Shown: positions 9,519 to 17,095 of the stretch, one piece after another | Position numbering within the stretch: position 1 is the first letter of the stretch | How the letters are laid out: each line of letters starts with the position of its first letter | The notes under the pieces: model-generated | Told to the model about the DNA's origin: nothing | Seen by the model: the letters and a program-made list of their open reading frames with translations, nothing else | The model's database searches: none | Assembly: GCA_045655005.1 (NCBI GenBank) | Contig: JAZOOJ010000019.1 | Span: forward strand, 62,001-126,000 | Length of the DNA stretch: 64,000 bases | Origin: UMGS1908 sp045655005 | Lineage (GTDB): Bacteria > Bacillota > Clostridia > Christensenellales > UBA1242 | Direction: 5' to 3' | Program-made: the position numbers and the translations under genes

Positions 9519-10994
9519 ATGTATAGATTCGACAAAATAGAGTCGCTGGCAATGATGAAAAATGTTTGCTTGTACATCAGAATCTATAATGAAATCGAAA
9601 AAAAATCAGACGACATTCTTGAATTAGATGTTCGTGATTATATCCGAGCAAAGTATAATAAGGATATTCCACTCTTTGATTTGGCAGAGTTTAGAAGACT
9701 TGCCAAGACTTTTACCAAAGAGGGGAATATCCCTTCTCTTTTACAGCTTGACGAGATAATTGCTGTATATATAAAGAATGTTGATAAGACTGCAAAAGAA
9801 CTTTATAAAACAATCGTTGACCTCGAAAATGATTATACATCAACAAAACATATGACTGATGACGGATTTTTGTATTCATCAAAAGAATTGTCGGTGCTTG
9901 AAAGACCGGTGGCTAAAAAATTGAAGTCTAATGTGTTTGCATTGTTTTTTGGTGCATTTCTTATTGGTCTTGCTTCAATTGCAATTACCTATCCAATTCT
10001 ATCTAAATTTGACATTGATTTAACTAGTTATTTAATAAAGAATAAGACGCTTGCACTATATTTACCAATATTCTGCGGAACAACTTTTATTGGTCTTTTG
10101 ACTTTGTGGCTAACACTTAGAAAAGGCATTAGCCGTGCCTTCAATGTTTACATTTTGATTGGTTCAAAGATTGGTAAAATTCAAAGACTTGAAAAGAAAA
10201 TAGAAAAGTCAAAGATTATGTTCAATGAGTATATTGAATCTATGAAGCTTGTGAAGTTTGTTGACGGCAATTTGCAAGGTGTTGATAAATTGAATTACTT
10301 TTTAAGAATAGATAATCAATTTGTTGAATATCAAGAAGAACAGCCTTCAGAAGTCGAAGACGATAAAGAATCGAAACAAAACAAAAAAGACAAAGCAATA
10401 GAGAAGGCTAACAGTGAAGTAGTCATAAAGAAATCAAAAGAAATTGAAATAGAGGGTTGGGACAAACAAGAGTTTTCGGGCATAGAAAAGAAAAATTGCA
10501 ACCTTGACTTAATTGCTAGAATTGGACTTATAACTGATTCTATTAAGGCTAATGGCGAAACAGATTCAGAAGAATTTAACGAGATTATAAATATTTATTG
10601 TAATGAACTTTCAAGTGAATCAAGGGAAAATTCGATTGTTAAAGAAACAAGCCAATTGAAAATGTATAAATTCTATCTTTCAATGGTTGATAAACTTGAA
10701 CCTTTTGAAAAACTTTGCAAGGCTAAATTTGGTTTAGATTTTGATGGTGAAAAGTATGCTTATCGTGTTGCAAGCGATGAAGAAAAAAATATGATTTTTG
10801 ACTATATGTTTTCTATAATTGATAATCAATTATCGTCTTCATATTATTCTGATAAGTTTAAAGATAAAGTATATACTAAATACAACGACTTGAAGATTGA
10901 TATGGGGAAAGTGAATAAAAGGTCAGAACTGTATAAGTTCTATATTGATTTCGTGAATGACTTTACAAAGCGTATAGAAAACTATTTGAGATAG
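9519..10994 (+). CDS. Unknown membrane-hairpin protein with helical tail
   Basis: 491 residues, not recognised. An AGGAG site lies 10-14 bases before the ATG. The layout copies its two upstream neighbours: a helical head (1-135), two membrane helices at about 140-163 and 177-200 with a short loop, then a basic flank and a long hydrophilic helical tail. The tail has a Lys/Glu/Ser-rich disordered stretch near 275-310. Helical segments continue to the end with no catalytic signature. The gene lies 61 bases after the giant gene with no terminator between, so it is probably in the same transcript. An interacting partner of the giant protein is plausible but unproven. Confidence 0.75.
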   Translation: MYRFDKIESLAMMKNVCLYIRIYNEIEKKSDDILELDVRDYIRAKYNKDIPLFDLAEFRRLAKTFTKEGNIPSLLQLDEIIAVYIKNVDKTAKELYKTIVDLENDYTSTKHMTDDGFLYSSKELSVLERPVAKKLKSNVFALFFGAFLIGLASIAITYPILSKFDIDLTSYLIKNKTLALYLPIFCGTTFIGLLTLWLTLRKGISRAFNVYILIGSKIGKIQRLEKKIEKSKIMFNEYIESMKLVKFVDGNLQGVDKLNYFLRIDNQFVEYQEEQPSEVEDDKESKQNKKDKAIEKANSEVVIKKSKEIEIEGWDKQEFSGIEKKNCNLDLIARIGLITDSIKANGETDSEEFNEIINIYCNELSSESRENSIVKETSQLKMYKFYLSMVDKLEPFEKLCKAKFGLDFDGEKYAYRVASDEEKNMIFDYMFSIIDNQLSSSYYSDKFKDKVYTKYNDLKIDMGKVNKRSELYKFYIDFVNDFTKRIENYLR

Positions 10995-11034
10995 AAAAGT
11001 TAAACTATTTTTCAAGAAAGGAGAAACAATTATT

Positions 11035-11574
11035 ATGGATAATCTCGCAAGACTAGGAAGTGATTTCAGGCCAATCAAACTTGCCAAAGTTGATGAAATG
11101 AAGATTTCGGCAATAATCAAGGCGACGAAAGAGTTTATCGTTTTGAAACTTGACGGATTAGTTGAAAAAGATAGGCTTCCAAAAGCAAATGCTGATTATT
11201 TGAAAAGAATGTATTTTGAAGAAGTCTATAATTGTAAAATGGATATCAAACACGCTTTTATTGTTTCGAATGGATTTATTTATCCGCTTTTAAAGGCAAT
11301 TGGGAATTGTGTGTTGCGTGCGATATCGGCAAATGATAAAAAGTTGATGTTGGTTGAAGCATTGGCGGTTTTTGAAGAAAATATTAATATAATTTTCCAA
11401 GGTGGAGAGGTTGAAAGGGATTTTGTAGATATTATGAACCAACCAAACGATGTGCCAATTGAAGAGAAGTTTTCTTTCAGAAAAAGTTCTTCAAACAGCG
11501 CTTTTGCAAAAGACCTGGAAAGTGGAAACTTTGGAACTGATCAAAGGATTGTAGACCGACGCAATAACAACTAA
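11035..11574 (+). CDS. Unknown small soluble helical protein (last gene of operon)
   Basis: 179 residues with no match I can name. A strong AAAGGAGAAA site precedes the ATG. It has no membrane segment or signal peptide. The first 140 residues look like a globular helical domain with alternating hydrophobics, and the last 40 are polar and probably disordered (rich in Ser, Asn, Arg). It starts 40 bases after the third membrane-hairpin gene and is followed directly by a terminator, so it closes the four-gene unit. It may be a cytosolic adaptor for the membrane-tethered proteins. That is inferred from context only. Confidence 0.7.
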   Translation: MDNLARLGSDFRPIKLAKVDEMKISAIIKATKEFIVLKLDGLVEKDRLPKANADYLKRMYFEEVYNCKMDIKHAFIVSNGFIYPLLKAIGNCVLRAISANDKKLMLVEALAVFEENINIIFQGGEVERDFVDIMNQPNDVPIEEKFSFRKSSSNSAFAKDLESGNFGTDQRIVDRRNNN

Positions 11575-11580
11575 TATTAT

Positions 11581-11635
11581 AAAAAGACTTATTTGTTTTA
11601 TACCTTTAACAGGTCTTACATATAAGTCTTTTTTT
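11581..11635 (+). terminator. Rho-independent terminator after the membrane/coiled-coil operon
   Basis: AAAAAGACTTAT (11581-11592) pairs with ATAAGTCTTTTT (11622-11633), and seven T close the hairpin. The loop is long (29 bases) and holds a second weak pairing. Confidence 0.75.
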
Positions 11636-11636
11636 A

Positions 11637-11665
11637 TGGACAAAATTTAAATTATGTGATAAAAT
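11637..11665 (+). promoter_or_regulatory. prfB promoter
   Basis: TGGACA (11637-11642), a 17-base spacer ending in the extended element TGA, then TAAAAT (11660-11665). It lies right behind the preceding terminator and about 23 bases before the prfB ribosome binding site. Confidence 0.7.
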
Positions 11666-11694
11666 ACTTACTTGAAAGGAAGTAATTAAAAATT

Positions 11695-12783
11695 ATGAAC
11701 ATTTATGATTATAAAATTATTGCAGATGAGTTAGATAAAAGATTTGATATAGTCAAAAATAAATTTGTTGGGCTTGATGAAGAAATTAACGCCCTAGAAC
11801 AATTGCAACAAGACCCGGCTTTTTGGGAAGACTTTGCAGAAGCCACAAGAGTTAGCAAAAGAAAAAAGGTTTTAGAAAAAAAACTTGATGGCTTGAAGAA
11901 GACCGAAGATGCTATTGCTGATTTTAAAGCAATTCTTGAACTTTCAAGTGAAAGCGTTGTTGAAGATTTTAGCGAAATTGAAGAATATAAATCAAACGCC
12001 GAAAAGATGTTGTCTGCTATTTGGATTGAAACGCTTTTAAATAAAGAATATGACGACGGGCCGGCAATTCTAACATTTCATTCAGGGGCTGGTGGCGAAG
12101 AAGCACAGGACTGGGCAGAAATGATTGCAAGAATGTATACAAGGTATGCTGAAAAACGTGATTGGGGTGTTCAAGTACTTGATTATCAGGTGGGTGATGG
12201 GGCTGGAATTAAAAGTCAAACAATTTTGGTTGAAGGCGATTTCGCCTATGGGTATTTAAGGACAGAGCAAGGCGTACATAGGCTTGTAAGGCTTTCTCCA
12301 TTTGATGCAAATAACCGAAGACACACTTCGTTTGCGTCGTTGGAAGTTTCACCATTTGTTGATAATACTCCAAATATCGATATTAATCCAAGCGATTTGA
12401 AAATTGATACTTACAGAAGTAGCGGTGCGGGTGGTCAACACGTAAACAAAACTGAAAGTGCAATAAGAATTACGCATATTCCGACTGGAATAGTTGTTCA
12501 ATGCCAAAATGAAAGAAGCCAAATTCAAAATAGAGAAATGGCAATGAAAATGCTATATTCAAAACTTTTAGAGAAAGATTTGGCAGAGAAAGAACGTCAA
12601 CGCCAACTAAAACTTGGCGAGAATAAAAAAATTGAATGGGGCAGTCAAATTAGGTCATATATTTTGCATCCATACAACCTTGTAAAAGACCACAGAACTA
12701 ATTATGAAACATCTAACTCAGGAGCTGTGCTAGATGGCGAAATACAGGAATTTATTAACGAATTTTTAAAGGTAGAACAATAA
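11695..12783 (+). CDS. prfB: Peptide chain release factor 2
   Basis: Class I release factor that frees the finished peptide at UGA and UAA codons. The 362-residue product carries the GGQ loop (SGAGGQHVNKTES) that enters the peptidyl transferase centre and the SPF tripeptide (RLSPFD), which marks RF2 rather than RF1. Most bacterial prfB genes need a +1 frameshift at an in-frame TGA near codon 25. Here the frame is continuous, and the matching place reads GGG CTT GAT, as if the extra T of the CTT TGA site had been lost. An AAGGAAG site precedes the ATG. Its TAA overlaps the tsaD start by one base, so the two are translationally linked. Confidence 0.97.
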   Translation: MNIYDYKIIADELDKRFDIVKNKFVGLDEEINALEQLQQDPAFWEDFAEATRVSKRKKVLEKKLDGLKKTEDAIADFKAILELSSESVVEDFSEIEEYKSNAEKMLSAIWIETLLNKEYDDGPAILTFHSGAGGEEAQDWAEMIARMYTRYAEKRDWGVQVLDYQVGDGAGIKSQTILVEGDFAYGYLRTEQGVHRLVRLSPFDANNRRHTSFASLEVSPFVDNTPNIDINPSDLKIDTYRSSGAGGQHVNKTESAIRITHIPTGIVVQCQNERSQIQNREMAMKMLYSKLLEKDLAEKERQRQLKLGENKKIEWGSQIRSYILHPYNLVKDHRTNYETSNSGAVLDGEIQEFINEFLKVEQ

Positions 12784-13799
12784 TGAAAAAGAAAAAAGAT
12801 ATCTTAATTTTGGGTATTGAAAGTTCTTGCGATGATACTTCGGTTTCTATTGTTAAAAATGGCAGAGAAGTACTTTCAAATGTTATCTCATCGCAAATTG
12901 ATATACATAAATTGTATGGTGGAGTTGTTCCTGAAATTGCTTCAAGAAACCACACTAAAAATATAAAATATTGCTTTGATACTGCATTAAAGGAAGCTGG
13001 TATTAGTTTTGACGATATTGATGCAATAGCGGTGACTTATGGAGCGGGGCTTTTGGGAGCGTTAATTGTTGGGGTATCCTTTGCAAAGGCGTTAAGTTAT
13101 GCAAGTGGGAAACCATTATATGCAGTTAATCATATTGAAGGGCATATAAGTGCAAATTTTATTGCACATAAAGACTTAGAACCACCATTTTTGTGTTTGG
13201 TTGTAAGCGGTGGACATACAGCATTATTTGAAATGAAAAGTCATACCGAAAAAAAACTTATTGCAACAACGACTGATGATGCTATTGGCGAAGCCTTTGA
13301 CAAGGTTGCTCGTGAGTGTGGTTTAGAATACCCGGGTGGACCAAATGTTCAACGAATGGCAGAACAAGGTGTTGCAAATATCAAGTTTGTGAAAAATGAT
13401 TATACAAACCTGCAAGGGTTTTCGTATAGTGGTTTAAAAACGGCTGTTATAAATTATATTCACAATAAAAAACAGAAAAATGAAGAAATTTCTGTGCCTG
13501 ATATATGTGCGTCTTTTCAAGAACAAGCAACTGAACAACTTGCGGTTAAGTGTGAAGAAGAATTAAAAAGAACGGGCTATAAAAAACTAATATTAGCAGG
13601 TGGAGTTTCAGCTAATTTAGCACTTAGGAAAAAACTGGAAGAAAGGCTTGAACCATTAGGGGTTAAAGTATATTATCCACCACTTAAACTTTGCACCGAC
13701 AACGCAGCAATGATTGCAAGTCAAGGCTATTATAACTACATCGAAGGGAAAGACCCCGCAGGGCTTGACCTTTCGCCAAAGTCAACGATTAGTTTATAA
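12783..13799 (+). CDS. tsaD: tRNA N6-adenosine threonylcarbamoyltransferase TsaD
   Basis: Transfers the threonylcarbamoyl group from threonylcarbamoyl-AMP to A37 of ANN-decoding tRNAs, in a complex with TsaB and TsaE, both encoded near 37.5-38.5 kb. The 338 residues show the ASKHA nucleotide-binding fold: an N-terminal GIESSCDDTSV phosphate loop, the metal-binding NHIEGH, VSGGHT, and the late GGVSANLALR and CTDNAAMIA. Length is typical. The start overlaps the prfB stop (TAATG), so coupling to prfB is likely. Confidence 0.97.
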   Translation: MKKKKDILILGIESSCDDTSVSIVKNGREVLSNVISSQIDIHKLYGGVVPEIASRNHTKNIKYCFDTALKEAGISFDDIDAIAVTYGAGLLGALIVGVSFAKALSYASGKPLYAVNHIEGHISANFIAHKDLEPPFLCLVVSGGHTALFEMKSHTEKKLIATTTDDAIGEAFDKVARECGLEYPGGPNVQRMAEQGVANIKFVKNDYTNLQGFSYSGLKTAVINYIHNKKQKNEEISVPDICASFQEQATEQLAVKCEEELKRTGYKKLILAGGVSANLALRKKLEERLEPLGVKVYYPPLKLCTDNAAMIASQGYYNYIEGKDPAGLDLSPKSTISL

Positions 13800-13824
13800 T
13801 AATTTAATAAGAGGAGATTAACAA

Positions 13825-14214
13825 ATGCTAACAAATGAACAAGTAAAAATTTTAAGAGAAATAGGCACGTGTATGATAGCAACTGCAAGTAAAGATGCTG
13901 TGCCACATTGCACAATAGTTGAACCAAGCCGAATTGAAAATGATAGGATTATAATTCCAGTAGTCCAAATGGTAACATCAAGGGCAAATATTGAAGAAAA
14001 TCCAAATATTTATTTGCACTTTTATAAAATTGACGAAGAAGATGCTGAGAAGAACACTCAATATAAAATTAGTGCTTTGGCTACAATAGAAAGTACAGGT
14101 GAATTGTTTGAAGAAATAAAGCACTATGAAGAAACTGAAGTATTACCAGAGGGCTTCTATGTCAATGCTATTGTAATTGCAAATATTGTTAAATGTGATG
14201 AATTTGTTGGTTAA
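13825..14214 (+). CDS. Pyridoxamine 5'-phosphate oxidase-like FMN-binding split-barrel protein
   Basis: 129 residues with the pattern of the PPOX/flavin-reductase split barrel: an N-terminal helix, then IGTCMIATASKDAVPHCTIV, a strand pair around NDRIIIPVV, and SRANIEENPNIYLHFY, where FMN-binding members keep a basic residue and N-x-x-x-N-P. Such proteins bind FMN or F420 and reduce or oxidise small substrates in the cytosol. The substrate here cannot be told. AGAGGAG precedes the ATG. The gene is 25 bases after tsaD and ends in a terminator, so it may ride on the prfB-tsaD transcript. Confidence 0.75.
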   Translation: MLTNEQVKILREIGTCMIATASKDAVPHCTIVEPSRIENDRIIIPVVQMVTSRANIEENPNIYLHFYKIDEEDAEKNTQYKISALATIESTGELFEEIKHYEETEVLPEGFYVNAIVIANIVKCDEFVG

Positions 14215-14222
14215 AAATAAAG

Positions 14223-14250
14223 AAGCAAGGTTAGTTTACCTTGCTTTTTT
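14223..14250 (+). terminator. Rho-independent terminator
   Basis: AAGCAAGGT pairs with ACCTTGCTT around a 6-base loop, followed by a T run. It ends the prfB-tsaD-PPOX unit. Confidence 0.85.
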
Positions 14251-14255
14251 TGTTT

Positions 14256-15056
14256 TTATATAAGTAATGATATTAGTTCAGAAATAAACACATAAAGGAA
14301 TGCGAAAGAGATTAGTATTTCAAGTATTCTTACTGTCCACATAAATAGATAGGTTTTTTTTGTAGACTTGAAAAACATTCCAATTGATGTAAGGCGTTCA
14401 AGCTGGTTCATATGAAGTTTTAGCGTTGGAATGGTGTGAGGGGTGAAATAATAGCCCATATCAACTAAATAGTCACACATTATTAGTTTGCACGAAAGGT
14501 TCTTAGTTTTGCAAGGGCAATTGTTCATAAATTTACAAGTTGCTGGACAACAGCCTGTAGAACGTTCGAACCCTCGTGCTCGGTGTTTTGCACATTTGTT
14601 GTCGTGAAAATCGCACATATTATGCAGAGCATTCTCTCGGTCCAAAAACTCGCAAGTGTAAAGGACACTTTTAGAAAGGCGATTTAAAAAGAAAGTGTTA
14701 AATTTTAAGTTTAAAAGCGAAACAAGGAGATAGTCGTTATTGTTTTTCTTTTGGTCTAAATCTTTAACATAGAATTTACCATTAAAATTGTATTTTTTCT
14801 TTCTTGATAATTTAACGATTTTTGCAAGGGTCTTATAAACTTTTATAATGTGAGAACAATTTTCTTTTTGTATTGCAATAGACTCTTTTTTGTTTGCACC
14901 ATAAAGTTTTAAATCTAAATTTAAAAGTTTGAAATGTAATTCAATAGCATGGTTATTCAATAGGGCGGTTTTTAATTCGTCTTTACTGAACTCTAACGAT
15001 GTGATTTTAAATGTTTCTTTAATATTATTTTCTAATTTTTCTATTGTATATTCCAT
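14256..15056 (-). CDS. Unknown Cys-rich protein with a C-terminal membrane helix
   Basis: 266 residues, not recognised. The first 130 residues are helical and basic. From about 135 to 195 there is a dense cluster of Cys and His (CDFH, three more residues then C, CAKH, CCPATC, CPC, then C-x4-C), enough for an iron-sulfur cluster or several zinc sites. A hydrophobic helix near the C-terminus (about 243-264) would anchor it to the membrane with the metal region in the cytoplasm. It is convergent with the PPOX gene. The likely -10 lies only about 8 bases before the ATG, and no clear ribosome binding site is seen, so the mRNA may be leaderless. No partner gene is evident. Confidence 0.7.
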   Translation of the reverse strand: MEYTIEKLENNIKETFKITSLEFSKDELKTALLNNHAIELHFKLLNLDLKLYGANKKESIAIQKENCSHIIKVYKTLAKIVKLSRKKKYNFNGKFYVKDLDQKKNNNDYLLVSLLNLKFNTFFLNRLSKSVLYTCEFLDRENALHNMCDFHDNKCAKHRARGFERSTGCCPATCKFMNNCPCKTKNLSCKLIMCDYLVDMGYYFTPHTIPTLKLHMNQLERLTSIGMFFKSTKKTYLFMWTVRILEILISFAFLYVFISELISLLI

Positions 15057-15063
15057 AACCTAT

Positions 15064-15069
15064 ATTATA
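15064..15069 (-). promoter_or_regulatory. Likely -10 of the Cys-rich gene (leaderless start)
   Basis: On the minus strand TATAAT lies 7 bases before the ATG of the Cys-rich gene. The -35 is weak. With normal -10 geometry, transcription would start at or within a base or two of the ATG. Confidence 0.45.
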
Positions 15070-15132
15070 CTTGAAATTTGGTAAAAAGTAAAAACATAAT
15101 TTATTAATTGTTAAATTTTTGTAAAAAAGTAT

Positions 15133-15161
15133 TTGATTTAATATTAGTATAATAGTATAAT
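15133..15161 (+). promoter_or_regulatory. degV promoter
   Basis: TTGATT (15133-15138), a 17-base spacer and TATAAT (15156-15161), the same hexamers and spacing as the promoter at 328-356. The coding start follows 36 bases later, after a GGGGG ribosome binding site. Confidence 0.75.
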
Positions 15162-15196
15162 TATTATGTATCTATTTTTTTTAGGGGGCTTAAATA

Positions 15197-16060
15197 ATGA
15201 GTGTTTTTTTTACAGATAGTGATTGTGAACTTTGGTATACCGATGTTGACAAATACAATATAAACGTTTTAGAGATGCCTTATACATTGGATGGCGAAGA
15301 GTATTTTTATGATATGGGCAGAAATACTGATTTTAAAAAATTATTCACAAGAATGAGAGAGGGTGCTATGCCAATGACAAGTGCATTAAACCCTCAAAGT
15401 TATATTGATTATTTTGAACCAGTGTTTGCACGTGGTGAAGATATTTTGTATGTTCATTTTTCAGATAAACTTAGTGGTACTTTTGAACATATGAAAACGG
15501 CAATGGAAACACTAAGTCAAAAATATCCTGAAAGGAAGTTAAAAGTATATAATACTAAGTCAATTTCTGTCGGTGGTGGATTTTGTGCGTTGGAAGCGGC
15601 TAAGATGCACTATGCAGGTAAATCCGACGAAGAAATACTTGAATTTTTGGAAAGCTTTTGTGGGCACGTTGTAACAACTTTTGTAGTGGACAGCTTGGCA
15701 CATTTAAAACGTGGTGGTAGAATTTCTGCAACAAGTGCGGTTATTGGTGGACTTTTAAATATCAAGCCAATATTAAAAATTTCAGATGAAGGAACAATTG
15801 AGAAAGTTTCTACTGCAAAGGGAATGAAAAAGGCTTTGATGTCATTGGTTGAAAAAATGGAAACAAATTTGAAAGATATGGGGAAATACCCAGTTTACGT
15901 TTTAGATGCAGACAGTGAAGATATGGGTGAATGGCTTGTGGGAGTTGTAAAAGAAAAATTCCCAAATGTAGATGTTCAAAGACTTCCTGTGGGGCCAGTA
16001 ATTGGTTCTCATTGTGGTCCTGGAACAGTTGGGCTTGTATACTACGGAGAAAACAGATAA
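15197..16060 (+). CDS. DegV family fatty-acid-binding protein
   Basis: 287-residue member of the DegV (FakB-like) family, two-domain proteins that hold one fatty acid. In related bacteria they hand it to the FakA kinase for phosphorylation and phospholipid synthesis. The family signature is present: an N-terminal TDSDCEL, PMTSALNPQSYIDYFEP (the T-S-x-x-x-x-x-F/Y region), HFSDKLSGTFEHM, the SISVGGG strand turn, and LAHLKRGGRISATSA followed by LLNIKPIL. It ends with GSHCGPGTVGLVYYG. No fakA is visible in the window. It is a single gene with its own promoter; the bound lipid is not predictable. Confidence 0.93.
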   Translation: MSVFFTDSDCELWYTDVDKYNINVLEMPYTLDGEEYFYDMGRNTDFKKLFTRMREGAMPMTSALNPQSYIDYFEPVFARGEDILYVHFSDKLSGTFEHMKTAMETLSQKYPERKLKVYNTKSISVGGGFCALEAAKMHYAGKSDEEILEFLESFCGHVVTTFVVDSLAHLKRGGRISATSAVIGGLLNIKPILKISDEGTIEKVSTAKGMKKALMSLVEKMETNLKDMGKYPVYVLDADSEDMGEWLVGVVKEKFPNVDVQRLPVGPVIGSHCGPGTVGLVYYGENR

Positions 16061-16080
16061 AATATTTTTACGAATGACAA

Positions 16081-16110
16081 AAACGGTTGACAACAAAAAG
16101 CCAACCGTTT
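16081..16110 (+). repeat. Inverted repeat overlapping the ctsR promoter
   Basis: AAACGGTTG (16081-16089) and CAACCGTTT (16102-16110) form a perfect 9-bp inverted repeat with a 12-base loop. It lies just after degV and could weakly terminate it, but no proper T run follows. It also covers the ctsR -35 and most of the spacer, so it may be an operator instead. Confidence 0.6.
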
Positions 16111-16115
16111 ATACT
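16087..16115 (+). promoter_or_regulatory. ctsR-mcsA-mcsB-clpC promoter
   Basis: A consensus TTGACA (16087-16092), 17 bases, and TATACT (16110-16115). Transcription should start near 16122, immediately before the CtsR box. Confidence 0.8.
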
Positions 16116-16127
16116 TTAATTACAAAG

Positions 16128-16144
16128 TTTGACTAATTTTGACC
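16128..16144 (-). promoter_or_regulatory. CtsR operator
   Basis: On the minus strand the site reads GGTCAAAATTAGTCAAA, a heptad direct repeat with 3-base spacing that matches the known CtsR consensus (GGTCAAA-N3-GGTCAAA) at all but one position. It sits between the predicted transcription start and the ctsR ribosome binding site, so bound CtsR should block its own operon. Confidence 0.88.
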
Positions 16145-16168
16145 TTTGTGGATTAAGTGGAGGAAATT

Positions 16169-16633
16169 ATGGCAAATATTAGTGATGTTATTGAACAATT
16201 TATTTTAAAATCTTTGGGAGATGATGGAGTTGTCGAGATAAGCAGAAATGATCTTGCAAGTTTTTTCTCGTGCGTGCCAAGTCAAATAAACTATGTTCTT
16301 GAAACAAGGTTTACTATGGACAGAGGTTTTATCAAAGAAAGTAGGCGTGGCGGTGGAGGTTTTATTAGAATTTCAAAAGTGCCAATTAATGAAGATACTT
16401 ATGTAAATAGCTTAATTATGGAAAGCATTGGTGATGAACTAACCGAAAAGCGTGCCAACCAGATTTTGGACAAATTGCAATCTGAAAATATATTATCAGC
16501 AAAAGAAAGAATGATTGTGTCGGCGGGTTTAAGTGATGTTGCACTTCATATGCCGTACTCTTTTAAGGACAAGCTTCGTGCTAATATTTTTAAAAATATA
16601 TTGATGTATTTATTAAAAGAAAAAGGAGAGTAG
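16169..16633 (+). CDS. ctsR: Transcriptional repressor CtsR
   Basis: Repressor of class III heat-shock genes. The 154-residue protein begins MANISDVIEQFILKSL, like family members. It has the N-terminal winged helix-turn-helix (RNDLASFFSCVPSQINYVLETRF) and the Gly-rich wing tip RRGGGGFIRI, the thermosensor that contacts DNA. The C-terminal helices are for dimerisation and for McsB/ClpC recognition. The ATG at 16169 is chosen because GGAGG lies 5 bases upstream; an in-frame GTG 12 bases earlier is part of that site. A CtsR box lies just upstream, so it regulates itself. It heads the ctsR-mcsA-mcsB-clpC unit. Confidence 0.97.
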   Translation: MANISDVIEQFILKSLGDDGVVEISRNDLASFFSCVPSQINYVLETRFTMDRGFIKESRRGGGGFIRISKVPINEDTYVNSLIMESIGDELTEKRANQILDKLQSENILSAKERMIVSAGLSDVALHMPYSFKDKLRANIFKNILMYLLKEKGE

Positions 16634-16636
16634 CCT

Positions 16637-17092
16637 ATGCTTTGCTCAATGTGTAATTTCAAAGATGCAGTATGTGAAAAGGTAATAGATTTGGGCTATG
16701 GCAAGGTTGATGTTTATTTATGTGAATCTTGTGCGCTAAAAGTTAAAAGCAACGAAGAAGTAAAAGAGCCTGAAATTTCAGATTTTTGGCAGGCAGACAA
16801 TTTGGAGGTCGTTTGTCCAAGGTGTAAGCAAACGGTGTCTAATTTTGAGAAGACTAATTATGTGGGTTGTGAAAAGTGCTATGAGGTTTTTAGGCCAGAA
16901 GTAGAAAGAGCAATATCTATAATTCACGGAAATACTCACCATGTTGGCAAGATGCCGGAAAAAATGTTTAATGGTCAATCGAAAAAATATGTAAAAGAAC
17001 AACTTTCTCGTGATATGGAAAAGGCGATTGAAGATATTGATGCTTCAAAGGCAAGACAAATCCGTGATAAATATTTTGGGGGTGATGTCTAA
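16637..17092 (+). CDS. mcsA: McsA, activator of protein arginine kinase
   Basis: 151-residue zinc protein that activates and scaffolds the McsB kinase. Two zinc-finger pairs are visible: CSMC with CESC near the N-terminus, and CPRC with GCEKC around residues 55-80. The C-terminal helical UVR-like segment (VKEQLSRDMEKAIEDIDASKARQIRD) is short. It starts 3 bases after the ctsR stop with GGAGAG inside the end of ctsR. Order and spacing match the conserved ctsR-mcsA-mcsB-clpC operon. Confidence 0.95.
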   Translation: MLCSMCNFKDAVCEKVIDLGYGKVDVYLCESCALKVKSNEEVKEPEISDFWQADNLEVVCPRCKQTVSNFEKTNYVGCEKCYEVFRPEVERAISIIHGNTHHVGKMPEKMFNGQSKKYVKEQLSRDMEKAIEDIDASKARQIRDKYFGGDV

Positions 17093-17095
17093 AAT

